Assembly: GCA_973895155.1 (NCBI GenBank)
Contig: OZ316893.1
Location: 12,710,001-12,774,000, forward strand
Source: Marsupella aquatica
Taxonomy: Eukaryota; Marchantiophyta
DNA length: 64,000 nucleotides
Direction of reading: 5' to 3'
Shown: positions 44,639-54,272 of the stretch, piece by piece
Layout of the letters: each line of letters starts with the position of its first letter
How positions within the stretch are numbered: position 1 is the first letter of the stretch
The notes under the pieces: model-generated
What the model saw: only the letters and a program-made list of their open reading frames with translations
What the model was told of the DNA's origin: nothing
The model's database searches: none
Translations under genes and position numbers: made by a program

Positions 44639-47600
44639 TCACCGACATTGAGGACACAACCATGATCCACTAGGAATCATGTGCAAGGGTGGTGTCAAAC
44701 ACGACATGTGCCATCCTCTAGAACACCGATCACAAATCAACATAGTAGCTGCTCCCTGAGCAGACCCACACAAAATACACTTCAAGCCAGCACGAACATG
44801 TGCCAAGCTTGGATCCACAGTACCATCAATGTTTGGAAGATGACATGGCGCACAAAATTTACGCACATGATCCTTCCAAACCATACCATCACGTCCTTGC
44901 AATATAAGGACTCCAGAAGGCAACACTTCACGCACACGTAAGATTGTTCGCCCTACGGTCACATCAAGCGTTGTTGGTGCTGTCTGCTGCAAATAAACAT
45001 AATCGCCAGGATGAAATCTTCTAATCCTCGTGCGATAACCTCCTCCACGAATAGTAGCATACCGCAAAGTATCACGATGTTGGGCAATAGCAAGGTTGTC
45101 AAAGGCCATGGGCATGACTCTCTCAAAAACTAGTGCCCTGTCTGAACAAACCTTGACCCAAACATTTGGATCATCCAAATCCACAATAGTTGCAACATCA
45201 CGACGAATAGCCGCTGGCAAATCTGGTTCTCTACCATAGAGCAAGAAATAAGGTGAAAAGGATGCAAGTGATGCTTGTCGACTGAAACGGTAGCCCATAG
45301 CTAACCAAGGTAGTTGGAAATCCCAGTCTCCCAAATGACCAACCTGCAAGCCATACTTACGCAATCCTCTCTTCACAGTTTGTACAACTCTTTCTGCCAA
45401 TCCATCTGCCTCAGGATGATCGCGAGAAGTAGTACGATGATCAATCAAAGCTTGCTCACACAAACCCTCAAAATCTCCACGGAATTCCGTGCCCTGATCA
45501 GTCAACACCTCAGCTGGTGCTCCAAAGTGACTGAGTACTCGATCCAAAAATGTGGTAGCCACTCCACTAGCTTTATCTGGCAATGCCACTAGTTCAATCC
45601 ACTTGGAGAAGTGCTCCACCATAACCAAAACATACCGATTGTGACGTTGGGTAAGAGGCAATGGACCAGCAAAGTCCAAATTCCATCGATATCCCAAACC
45701 CATGATCGGTAGCGGATGCAACTGGGGAGTGGGAGCATTGAACGATGCTCGCACTCGATCACAAACCACACACTTAGCTATCAATTGCTGGACATCAGTG
45801 TGCATACCACGCCACCAATACTGTGTCTGCAGCAAGCTATAAGTGCGCTTTACACCAAAGTGCCCTAACTCTTCGTGCGCATGTCGCACCAAATGTACTC
45901 GTTGTGACGGTTTTGGTACAACCAACACCTTCCCATCACGTAGTACCCTCAAAAGATGGTTTCCTTCCCATCGAAATCTCTTGGCTCGTTGTAGAACCCT
46001 ATCACGCTCCTTAGCATCAACATTGCCACCAATGGAGCCACCATGCAAATATTCCAACACTCTCATATCGTTGTGAATATCTTGCTGTCCAAAAACTACA
46101 TCACCAACATCCATATCCGAAGACACATCATCTACTCCATCCAATGAAGTAAAGTCTACGGATCCACTGCATGCTGGCACCCAACAAAGGAAAGCAGATG
46201 CATGCCATCCTGGCACCATCTCCTTATCTGTCTCATCATGCCATCGGGCTCCAGTCTCATCCATTTGACTGGTACATGGATTGCGGCTCAACCCATCTGC
46301 ATCCAAATTCACTTTTCCAGGTCTATGCACAACCTGAAAATCATACTCTTGCAACAACAATGCCCATCGTGCAAGCTTCCCTCTAAGCTTATCAGACTCC
46401 ATTAACCACTTGAGAGGTTGATGATCAGTGATCAAGGTGAACAAATTACCAAACAAATACCAACGGAAATGTGCCACAGCCCACACTGTTGCCAAACACT
46501 CTCCCTCATAAGAGCTATACTTAGCCTCTGCTGAATTGTTGGATCTACTGACATACGCCACAACAAACTCATTCCCCTCATCATCCTTCTGAGTCAACAC
46601 TGCTCCAAGTCCTACTCCACTCCAATTAGTGTGAAGCTGAAATGGTCGCCCTGAAATGGGTCTTCTCAAAATAGGTGTTGACGCCAGTCTTTCCTTCAAT
46701 TCTTGGAAAGCATGCTCCTGGTCGTCTCCCCAAATCCACTCCTGATCCAACTTAGTGAGTATAGTTAAAGGTAACTTAGCAAGCTGGCTAAATCCTTTAA
46801 CATACCTCCTATAGTAGCTCGCCAATCCCAAGAATGCACGAACTCTGCTCACATCAGTAGGACGAGGAATATGTGTAATGGCCTCCACCTTAGTCTGTTG
46901 CACACCCAATCCTCCTGGGTAGATAGTGTGGCCCAAATACTCAATCTTCTCTTGAAAGAACTTACACTTGCCGGGATGGAGCTTCAATCCATGTTCCCTC
47001 AATCTCTCAAACACAATCTGCAAGTGTCTCTGATGTTCTTCCACAGTAGAAGAATAAACCAAAATATCATCAATATAACATCTGACAAAATCCAAACCTG
47101 CAAGGATTCGATCCATGACTCTCTGGAACTCAGCTGGTGCATTCTTCAACCCAAATGGTAAGAACAACCACTGATACAAACGATCTTTGCCATAAGAATC
47201 AATCCCCCAGAATGCTGTCTTGGACCTATCAGAATGCCTAATTGGCAAGTGATGGTACCCCGCCCTGAGGTCCAACGAACTAAAAATCCTTGCATGCCCC
47301 ATTGCATCAAAGATCTCCTCCGGTGTGGGCATGGCATATCGATCAGATTTTGTCTGACGATTAATAGGCCGGTAATCACCGCACATTTGCCTATCCGTGT
47401 AATTGCCATGCACATTCTTCTTGGCTGGCATCACTGTGGCAGATGCATACTCTCCGTATGAAATCTCCACCAAACCAGCTTCCAACAAATCTTGAGTTCT
47501 ACTCTGAATCAACGCCCTCTCCATATCACTATATCGGTATGGTCGTCGAAAGATTGGCGCATCACTAGCCAATTCAATCTGAATACCAGGGCCCTTCAAT

Positions 47601-47722
47601 GTTCCCAAATCCTTCATGCTAAATGCAAAACAATTCCAATAACTCTTCAAGAATTGATACATTCGACGTCTCTCACCCCCTGTCAACTTAGGGCCAATTT
47701 GTGGCTCCCAACTCTCCATCAA
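44639..47722 (-). CDS. pol: Gypsy pol: reverse transcriptase, RNase H, integrase with C-terminal PHD finger
   Basis: 1027 open codons with no internal stop. RT: CGDYRPIN (~114-121), SSLDLRAGYHHLPI, FGLKNAPAEFQ, catalytic YIDD at 216-219. RNase H begins near 350 (QLHTNWSGVGLGAVL). Integrase: HHCC zinc motif (HAHEELGHFGVKRTY ... CVVCDRV), core contexts WNLDFAGP, LTDQGTEF and ADGLAERVVQTVKRG. After the integrase tail, residues 982-1027 form a complete Cys4-His-Cys3 PHD finger (CILCG ... MLICDRCSRGWHMSC ... WLCPQC). Many plant gypsy integrases end in a chromodomain; here the chromatin reader is a PHD finger. It probably guides integration to particular histone marks (inference). It is downstream of, and in frame with, the methyltransferase. 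Confidence 0.93.
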   Translation of the reverse strand: MMESWEPQIGPKLTGGERRRMYQFLKSYWNCFAFSMKDLGTLKGPGIQIELASDAPIFRRPYRYSDMERALIQSRTQDLLEAGLVEISYGEYASATVMPAKKNVHGNYTDRQMCGDYRPINRQTKSDRYAMPTPEEIFDAMGHARIFSSLDLRAGYHHLPIRHSDRSKTAFWGIDSYGKDRLYQWLFLPFGLKNAPAEFQRVMDRILAGLDFVRCYIDDILVYSSTVEEHQRHLQIVFERLREHGLKLHPGKCKFFQEKIEYLGHTIYPGGLGVQQTKVEAITHIPRPTDVSRVRAFLGLASYYRRYVKGFSQLAKLPLTILTKLDQEWIWGDDQEHAFQELKERLASTPILRRPISGRPFQLHTNWSGVGLGAVLTQKDDEGNEFVVAYVSRSNNSAEAKYSSYEGECLATVWAVAHFRWYLFGNLFTLITDHQPLKWLMESDKLRGKLARWALLLQEYDFQVVHRPGKVNLDADGLSRNPCTSQMDETGARWHDETDKEMVPGWHASAFLCWVPACSGSVDFTSLDGVDDVSSDMDVGDVVFGQQDIHNDMRVLEYLHGGSIGGNVDAKERDRVLQRAKRFRWEGNHLLRVLRDGKVLVVPKPSQRVHLVRHAHEELGHFGVKRTYSLLQTQYWWRGMHTDVQQLIAKCVVCDRVRASFNAPTPQLHPLPIMGLGYRWNLDFAGPLPLTQRHNRYVLVMVEHFSKWIELVALPDKASGVATTFLDRVLSHFGAPAEVLTDQGTEFRGDFEGLCEQALIDHRTTSRDHPEADGLAERVVQTVKRGLRKYGLQVGHLGDWDFQLPWLAMGYRFSRQASLASFSPYFLLYGREPDLPAAIRRDVATIVDLDDPNVWVKVCSDRALVFERVMPMAFDNLAIAQHRDTLRYATIRGGGYRTRIRRFHPGDYVYLQQTAPTTLDVTVGRTILRVREVLPSGVLILQGRDGMVWKDHVRKFCAPCHLPNIDGTVDPSLAHVRAGLKCILCGSAQGAATMLICDRCSRGWHMSCLTPPLHMIPSGSWLCPQCR

Positions 47723-47767
47723 AGCTGTGATGTCTTCCTTTGGGGTTGAAGAGATAGTCGGTGGTTG

Positions 47768-49054
47768 CTATTTAGCAACAATTTGAGCAGTCCCAACCTG
47801 CTCAACAATCTGTCCTGCCTTGGCCAATCCTGCCATAGGTCCATGGACTGTCTGCTTGCCCCCAGCTGTGGTCACTACTGTCTCAATAGCCCGCAAGCTC
47901 ACCAACGGACGATCAGTAACACCAAAAGAGCACATTCGCAATTGTTCAGCTAATCCCAAGCTGATAATCCAAGTCAAGCAATTCAAATCCATGGCTTGAC
48001 CAAGGACTTGGCGGCGTGAACTCTCTGACACAGAGGCAACCGCAGTGGTGCCAATCAAAAATCCCATAGCACGCTCTCTTTCATCAGCAGTAGGTTCCAC
48101 TAATTGCTGTAGAGCTGTATCCCATACAAGTCCAGGCCCACCTGCTCTGAATGCATATGAAGTAGAATGGCTCACAAAAGTGGGTAATGCACAACGTGGG
48201 CGACCAACTACATTGACCACTACCAATGGAGGTCTGTCAGGCTGGGTCACACCTTGTGCATGATGCCCTGGATCCAAAATATCATCCACCACCAAGGCTG
48301 CTGAGCGAGGAATGCTATCAAATGCTCGCTTCAACACCTCACAAGGTAACAAATTAGTCCACCACAAGCGTGGACGATGTGCACGAGAACCCACACGTGC
48401 AGCATCCAATAACACAGCAGGTCCAATCCAAGACTTAACCTGATGAACGCTGGCAACAAGTCGATGATGATCATCACCCAATAATGGCACATTCTCCAAA
48501 ATGTAAGCAGGGGAATATGTCTGATGCAACTGAAGATGACGCAATACCCGTAACATCTCCCAAAACAATGCAGATCTTGGATCATGAAGTCCATGTCCAA
48601 CTCCAGCTCTAGATTGACCCTGACATGGCCAACCCGCAATCATCAAATCAATGGGGCCAATGCGATCCAAATGATCCGCCCCCACCAATGAAATATCAGC
48701 TGGCAATGCATGTTGATAACCACGAACGCCATCCACTGGCAATAATTATGGGTAACGTTTGACCAACAATGCCACATGACGTAATGAGACTCTACGTGCT
48801 GTCTCATCAGTCTCCACATACAAATAACGGCACACAGGAATGCCGGCTTGAAGAATGGCAGCCAATCCAGTGCTAATTCCACCAAATAAATCCAACAAAC
48901 AAATACCCTCATGTGGATATTGCCATGCAATAGGAGTAGTATCCAGTGGGGAAAGAGTCACTGGTCCATTTGCAGTTGATTGCTCTGCTCCTGATTGCGG
49001 TGTAAAAGCATGACGCCATGCATCATGTATCAATCGGGCCGCACTTTGTGGCAA
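47768..49054 (-). pseudogene. DNMT3-like C5-cytosine DNA methyltransferase domain inside gypsy polyprotein
   Basis: Two in-frame segments (49054-48746 and 48742-47768) are separated by one TAA. Motif I: ICLLDLFGGISTGLAAIL (~48905), followed by VCRYLYVETDETA. Motif IV with the catalytic Cys: IAGWPCQGQS (~48625). Motif VI: ILENVPLLG (~48495). Motif VIII region: SRAHRPRLWWTNL (~48380). C-terminal motifs IX/X: RAMGFLIG and LGQAMDLNCLTWII (~47930-48000). The order and spacing, especially DLFGGISTG, PC and AHRPRLWW, are closer to the DNMT3 catalytic domain than to DNMT1 or CMT. The enzyme would methylate cytosine C5 in DNA. It lies between protease and RT in the same frame. Apart from the nonsense codon every expected motif is present, so loss of function looks recent. 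Confidence 0.9.
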
Positions 49055-49060
49055 GGCCTA

Positions 49061-49676
49061 TCCAGTACCCCATACTGGTGTCATAATACTATCAATGGGC
49101 AATCCATGCATGAAGTGTTCCTCATGTGCCTCCTCCACCGTAGGGACATCTACTGCATGTGCGTTACCCTCAATCAAATCATCAGCCCAAGTAATCAAAC
49201 TACTGAATGCTACCAAAGATAATGGTGCAGATTTGGGGCCTCCAACAGGTCCACTAAATCGCACTGGCAATTGGCTCAATCGAGCATCTCCAGATTGCCA
49301 ATCGGGTCGATACGACACCGATTCATTCCAAAAATCAAGAACAAATCCCATAGGATAGAGAACTGTACATCCCACCAAGACATCATATGACTCAGCCTTA
49401 GTCAAAATAGCTCGAGCCTGGATCCGTGAGTTATCCTTTGAATGATCCTCTTGAATCCTAAGTTCAAGTGCTCGTCGAGTGATATGTTGTGTGGTGTGTA
49501 GGTCCTCCCAATGAAGTCTGAATGGGAAAGGGACACTCCTCCAAGTCATCAGGATGCAATCCCAATCCTCTTATCGCAAACTTACCCAACATCAAGGACT
49601 GAGCACCAGTATCCAATAACACTCGCTTTGGCTGGTATATTGCTCCAGAAGGCCCAACTAATCGGAAGATACCACT
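49061..49676 (-). pseudogene. Gypsy aspartic protease region, frameshifted and truncated
   Basis: From 49676 the minus strand reads an aspartic-protease segment with the catalytic motif VLLDTGAQS (~49605-49620) and a following LGKFAIRGLGL. The frame shifts by one near 49510 and continues with a conserved tail (AESYDVLVGCTVLYPMGFVLDFW ... YRPDW). It stops at TAG 49058. The N-terminal side is cut off by MITE-type sequence at 49677. There is no gag beyond it. Confidence 0.8.
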
Positions 49677-49985
49677 CCCTGGGCCCTCAGTCTTACTAAT
49701 ACAGGGCGGACGTGCAAACGACGCAAGGGTATTTTTAATACATTGCAAAGTAATTTTTATAATAATTTTTAAAGTAGGCAACATCCCCATATATACATTT
49801 GGCACAATATTAATAATAAGGTTCTTATCAAATATGTGTCACAAGAATTTTACGCAAGGTTACCCAAAATGCATAGGACACGCGTCACTCTATGGTTGGT
49901 CCACATGTCATCACCTCATTAGTACACATGTCCATGTACTAAATCAATCATTTAATTATGTGCTATCCTAAGGCAAGTTTGGTTT
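49677..49985. mobile_element. Relative of the 692-bp MITE, partial, abutting the gypsy element
   Basis: Starts CCCTGGGCCCTCAGTCTTACTA, the same terminus as the 692-bp MITE at 57311-58002. It stays alignable to the reverse complement of that element's right ~310 bp (for example TTTTTATAATAATTTTTAAAGTAGGCAACATCCC), ending in AAGGCAAGTTTGGTTT at ~49985. Beyond that no clear similarity or second terminus was found. It is therefore a truncated or longer divergent family member inserted in the protease region. Confidence 0.65.
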
Positions 49986-51659
49986 AGGGTTTGTGATCCA
50001 TAAGTTGAGGCAAATGGGTTTAGGGAGACGTGTTTGGGAATTGAGTAGATATTGGGCGGGGGTCTTTGGGGCCAACTTGGTATCATCCCACATAGACGGA
50101 TCAGATTAATTCTTGCTTTAATCAGACGGCCAGGTATGAGGCCTAGTGCGGGGCCTGGTGTATATGCATGCATTAGGGTTTGTGTGCTCTTGTGATCATG
50201 GGTGGGTGTCGGGGGGTACCAAGGGGCTGGCCACACGGGTTCAGTCGGGGGTTCACTCACCAGCAGGCTCACCAGCTCCCCTTGCCTCATCCTCCTCGCC
50301 CCGCTCCCAGTGCCTCGTCATGCGAGGAGTTCCCCGTTCCTCTCTCCCTTGCTCTCTCCCGCTCCCGCTTGCCAGTTTAGGTCGTGCAATTTCAGATCCG
50401 CCATAGCTCTTGTATCTTCTTTGGGCTGCATGCGGGGTGCATCGTGTGTCTATCCTCTGTTCTTACACAATCAACTTATTGCTTTTGACTCCCCGTCAAC
50501 TCCTCGCTTGGTAAAGTAAGTGCATGCCACCCTCTTGCTAGTCTGCGTTACAATGTCTGCCCGTAATCTGATGTGACTCTGTTTTTGTGCATTTTTGTGG
50601 GTCTGCCCGTTTTAATGTGGGTTTTTGTAGCTGACAATTTTGGTGTACATGTTCTCATGCAGGGTTTTGGCTTGGTTGGACTCGGTGAAAGCCAAAGAGC
50701 AGGAAGCAAATCCGGCAGAGGCCCAAGCTTCGAAGGTATTACTTTGCATCCCTTTTTGTCAATCTAACTGTGATGCCATAAAGCAACCGAAAGCTTCTGA
50801 ACCAGGTTCTGAACATCAGCTCGTTCATTGCAGATTGCAAGCAATCCATTTTGCAACGAAGTAACCTATCTTTGGAAAATGATCAAGTGATGTGAGGTGG
50901 CAGCATGTACGTTGGCAGGCAGCTTTGCGATTAAGCAGAGGTATAATAAGGATGTAACAATAGTTATAACTCCAATCTCATCCCCTATCTCATCCATGCT
51001 GCCGCAACTACTTTCGCGCAATCGGACTTCTGAGCTCTTGTCTTGTGTGCTTGCTAGAGTCAATACAGCGAGAACATTCAAGGTGGGGACCAGCGGAAGT
51101 AGGTGAAGGTCAAGGTCAAACTTGAGTACGAGGACAAGGGGGAGGAGGCCCGGGAGGAGGAAGAGGATTAGAGGACTTGCATGCGTGCCTTCATTTGGTT
51201 TCCTGGCGTTTTTGTATAACAAACTGGCTACGGCTACTGCTACTGCTACTGCTACTTCGCGCGAGGCAAAAGACTTGTGGTGAAATGAGAGCAAGATAGG
51301 GGGAACATAAGCGAGGGAAAAAGTTGCCATTGTGAGGTGAGAACACTGCGTAGTTGTGCTCTCCCCATCTGGTTCATGCATGAGGAAGGCGAGTCAGAAA
51401 GAATAGTGGATGTCCATTGCGTTGCGATCCTTTGCGCACCTCCTGCACATAATTTTTTATTGAGTACCATTTGACTTGTTTGAAGAGTGTAAAATCCAGG
51501 ATTGGTGATGATCTCTGTGACAATCACGGGAGCATTTTGGTGAGACTGGCGCCAGGGCTGCCGATGAATGATTCCCTCCTCTCAGGTGAGTTCATTTCTT
51601 TGCTGTATGCATCAGCGGTATCAATCCCATTGTCAGCCTTGGTATACTTAGGTCCCCTT
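49986..51659. other. Gene-fragment-like region with pyrimidine-rich tract; no complete gene
   Basis: A C/T-rich stretch at 50270-50400 looks like a plant 5' UTR. It is followed on the plus strand by exon-like pieces: a splice-bordered segment at ~50663-50733 (VLAWLDSVKAKEQEAN, CAG before, GTATTA after), and ~51100-51170, which reads VKLEYEDKGEEAREEEED then stop. A (CTACTG)-type microsatellite is at 51228-51256. These may be remnants of one host gene. I do not recognise the protein and cannot build an intact model. Confidence 0.3.
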
Positions 51660-51740
51660 TCACAACTCCTCTAGCTGAGTTACGACCTCTCCAATCGTTT
51701 GCCTTTCGTCCGGGTTGTCCCAGCAGCACACCAGTGCTAA
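51660..51740 (-). pseudogene. Protein-kinase C-terminal fragment
   Basis: The minus strand encodes ALVCCWDNPDERQTIGEVV, then TQLEEL and a stop. This matches kinase subdomain XI of plant receptor-like and related kinases (CW..NP.ERPT..EVV..LE). A TGATTAG acceptor-like sequence precedes it. No upstream kinase exons were found within the following 1.5 kb, so it appears to be an isolated last exon. Confidence 0.4.
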
Positions 51741-52162
51741 TCACGTGATGTTGTCCATTTCTCAGTGGGAATATAACCCTCTGATCCGGAGATAAACCCT
51801 CCTTCTCCCACGTAGTCCTTCGTGCAAGCTGCCACCTTATATATTTCATGTTATCGTGTCAGTTGGAGGTCTCCACGAAATTGACTCGATCTTGGGTTCT
51901 CCTTGAATACTAAGAATAATGTCGGTCATGTTCCGGATCAGGTTGTTCTGGAGTGGTAATGATTTTCCCAGTCATTCTCAGTGGGTCGAGAACTGGAAAG
52001 AAGAGGCACCGGAACCAATAGGTGTCCAAACTATTACTGGTTTGAAACCACTGGAGCTAAATTGAAGCTCGGAAAACTTAGATTGGCTTGCAAGTTCAAA
52101 GTAGCTACTGTAAATTGAAGCTCGGCTGAGTATCAACGACATAGTTGTCCCCTAAAACCCTA

Positions 52163-52246
52163 CTGCGGTGACATGAATCACCGCGATAGCTTGCAGGTGT
52201 TCTACTTGCGGTGGCATGAATCACCGCGATAGCTTGCAGGTGTTCT
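52163..52246. repeat. 44-bp tandem duplication containing a palindrome
   Basis: TGCGGTG(A/G)CATGAATCACC ... GCAGGTGTTCT occurs at 52163 and again at 52207. Each copy contains the inverted pair GCGGTG / CACCGC. Confidence 0.8.
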
Positions 52247-52526
52247 GTTCCCATTGCTCGAGATTTTGAAGTGACTCAAACATACCCTCAAAGATCACTT
52301 TGGAATCCCAGGAATTTACTACCAAGTAATGCGCTTTTTTAGCTTGCATGGACAATATAGCTTTCATAGCCCATACAACACACGGCGGGCCAGCCCGACA
52401 AGTCTCTTGGAAGGTTACCTCCCAGCCGGGTTGCAGCTGCTGCTCCCGAGCTGCCACACGCCGACCACACTTTTCGTTGACTTCATTTGCTTCAGTCATC
52501 GTCTTCCATAACGCTTGGCATACCAT
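52221..52526 (-). CDS. Hypothetical 101-codon ORF
   Basis: Open frame from ATG 52526. The composition is protein-like (EANEVNEKCGRRVAAREQQL; KKAHYLVVNSWDSKVIFEGM). The second half loosely recalls the RNase H fold of LINE or host reverse-transcriptase remnants (DSKV after a beta strand), but this is not convincing. It lies about 480 bp upstream of the kinase fragment on the same strand and could be part of the same broken gene. Confidence 0.25.
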   Translation of the reverse strand: MVCQALWKTMTEANEVNEKCGRRVAAREQQLQPGWEVTFQETCRAGPPCVVWAMKAILSMQAKKAHYLVVNSWDSKVIFEGMFESLQNLEQWEQNTCKLSR

Positions 52527-53446
52527 GTGAGCTTTACCCCGTAGTGCCTATAAAACTGTTGTCTTGCTCCAGCCATCTTCTTATTTGTGTTCTTCATGAC
52601 TCTGTTTCTTCTTCCCTTCGAGTCTCCAATCTTTGCTCTTCAAAACTGTTGCTAAGAAGCCGATTGATTGTGCTTGACATAGAACAACATTTGGGCAGAA
52701 GCCATTATGCGGCTGATGTCCGAATTATATCTTCTCACGTAGCGGCGTGGTTTTGACTATTTTAGTGCAGGCTGGGATTGGTTTCACTTCACAGGGCCGT
52801 GACCCCAACGCGGATACATGACCGGCTAGCCGTGACCCCAACGCAGGTCTCAGCAGTTGGCAATGCAGGGAGCAAACGCAAATTGAAGGCCACTGGCTTG
52901 AATCTTGAGAGCGATCACATTTTCAAGTATGCAGCCTCGTCTGTCCGCCTTCTGGTTGCTAGCTTTGCCTCTAAGGCGGCTTCTCGCTCAGATTCAAAGG
53001 GTCACCTTCACAACCTTCACAACTAGATTGACCTTTGACGCCTTGGAGATTTCTATTCACACACCAAGATGCGATCGAGTTCATGGCTTCTCGTGGAATC
53101 GGCCAGTGTGTTCCACGGCTTTGGTCCCGAGTCCCATATCTCAGTCCAATGTTGATCTTGAGTAGTATTTAAAGTATTTTCTCCATAGTATGTGGCATGG
53201 ATACAGCAGTACATGTGTAGTTTGGTCAGACTTGCGAGATGTATATCTGGTCCAGCAGCTCCACGTCAATGCATGGATATGACTATTTCGACTGCGCTGT
53301 TTCTTGTCATGCTTACTATTTGTGTTGAACTCCTCCTAGGTCCCCCTTAAGCAAATAATAGTGAAATAGAGAGGTTGGATGGTCTCGTCAAGTGAGCACA
53401 TTGACTTATTTGATCATTCATTATATTGTTCTTTGTCGGGAGCAGG
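52527..53446. other. Spacer left of CACTA copy 2, no gene seen
   Basis: Small frames on the plus strand lack motifs. A short duplicated phrase (CCGTGACCCCAACGC at 52777 and 52832) is the only structure noticed. Confidence 0.35.
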
Positions 53447-53760
53447 CACTAGTAGAAACCGGGGGGTATTTAGACCCCATTAAACGACTATTCAGTACCG
53501 TATAGGACTTGGAAACGACTGGGAAGGACTCCAGTCCTTTATAGGACTGCGAGTCGTATGTTTTGTTACTATAATCAACTGAGTCCTTTATAGAACTGGT
53601 TTATAAGTCGTTTAATAGACTGGATTTTCAGTCTATTTTAGTCTTTGTGTGGGTAGCTTTGGTGAGTCGTTTTCAGTCTTTTATGGGCTGCGATGATGAG
53701 TCGTTGGGAATGACTAAAAAGGTTATGGAGGGTAGTCTTTAAATATACTTTGTGGGGTAT
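53447..53760. repeat. Left terminal inverted repeat and subterminal repeats of CACTA copy 2
   Basis: After the 18-bp terminus, phrases such as AGTCCTTTATAGGACTGCGAG, GAGTCCTTTATAGAACTGG, AAGTCGTTTAATAGACTGG, GAGTCGTTTTCAGTC and GAGTCGTTGGGAATGACT recur in both orientations over about 300 bp. Such arrays are the usual binding sites for TnpA-type proteins. The matching motifs AGTCTTTT and GAGTCGTTTC occur at 14600-14804. Confidence 0.85.
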
Positions 53761-54272
53761 GTATAAGTCTTTCATGTCAACTGGATATGAGTGATGAAGA
53801 CCCCACTATACTACTTGGAATGAACCCACTCTTGTGCACAAATAACATATTGCATTCATGTTTTATTGTGTACTTGGAATGAACTCACTCTATAAGTTCA
53901 CCATTCATCATGTTAACATTAGAATACATAGTTTCAGAAAGCCATCTTCTATACCATGTACACTAATATGAATTCACAGATTCAAACTTCATAGACTACA
54001 AAGAAGGTCACAAAGTATTCTTCTATACCATACACACTAATACTTAAATGATAAAATAGATTCAAGTATCATAGACAATCACCATAGAGCCATAGTTTGA
54101 CATCAATCACTTGTTTCATACATACAGAATTCAGAAATATCAATGTCACACACAATGTCTCCTTCATCCTCTTTACCAAATGGAAAAATTGGTACAGATA
54201 TTTCTTGGATCTTTCCAAGGCAATGTCAAAATGTGACACAATTCACATGATTCTATCTACACTTGCATTCAA
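53761..54272. other. CACTA subterminal region without gene
   Basis: AT-rich, with repeated TACTTGGAATGAAC(C/T)CACTC phrases (53815, 53873) and related ATACCATGTACACTAATA motifs. It lies downstream of the TnpA-like stop and probably includes its 3' UTR. Confidence 0.4.

Larger units (their letters stand above)
44639..49676 (-). mobile_element. Decayed Ty3/gypsy retrotransposon encoding a cytosine methyltransferase and a PHD finger
   Basis: One long minus-strand frame can be followed from about 49500 to 44639 through three in-frame stops (49058-49060 TAG, 48746-48748 TAA, 47768-47770 TAG). A one-base frame change near 49510 joins it to the protease N-terminus. The order is protease, DNA methyltransferase, RT, RNase H, integrase, PHD. 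RT before integrase identifies Ty3/gypsy. The upstream side (gag, 5' LTR) is lost at 49676/49677, where a MITE-type terminus begins. The element is non-autonomous now. Confidence 0.9.

Noticed and set aside
50866-51381. Minus-strand 171-codon frame with AVAVAVA run
   Set aside because: The Ala/Val run is a microsatellite translation, and the stronger coding-like signal at 51100-51170 is on the opposite strand.
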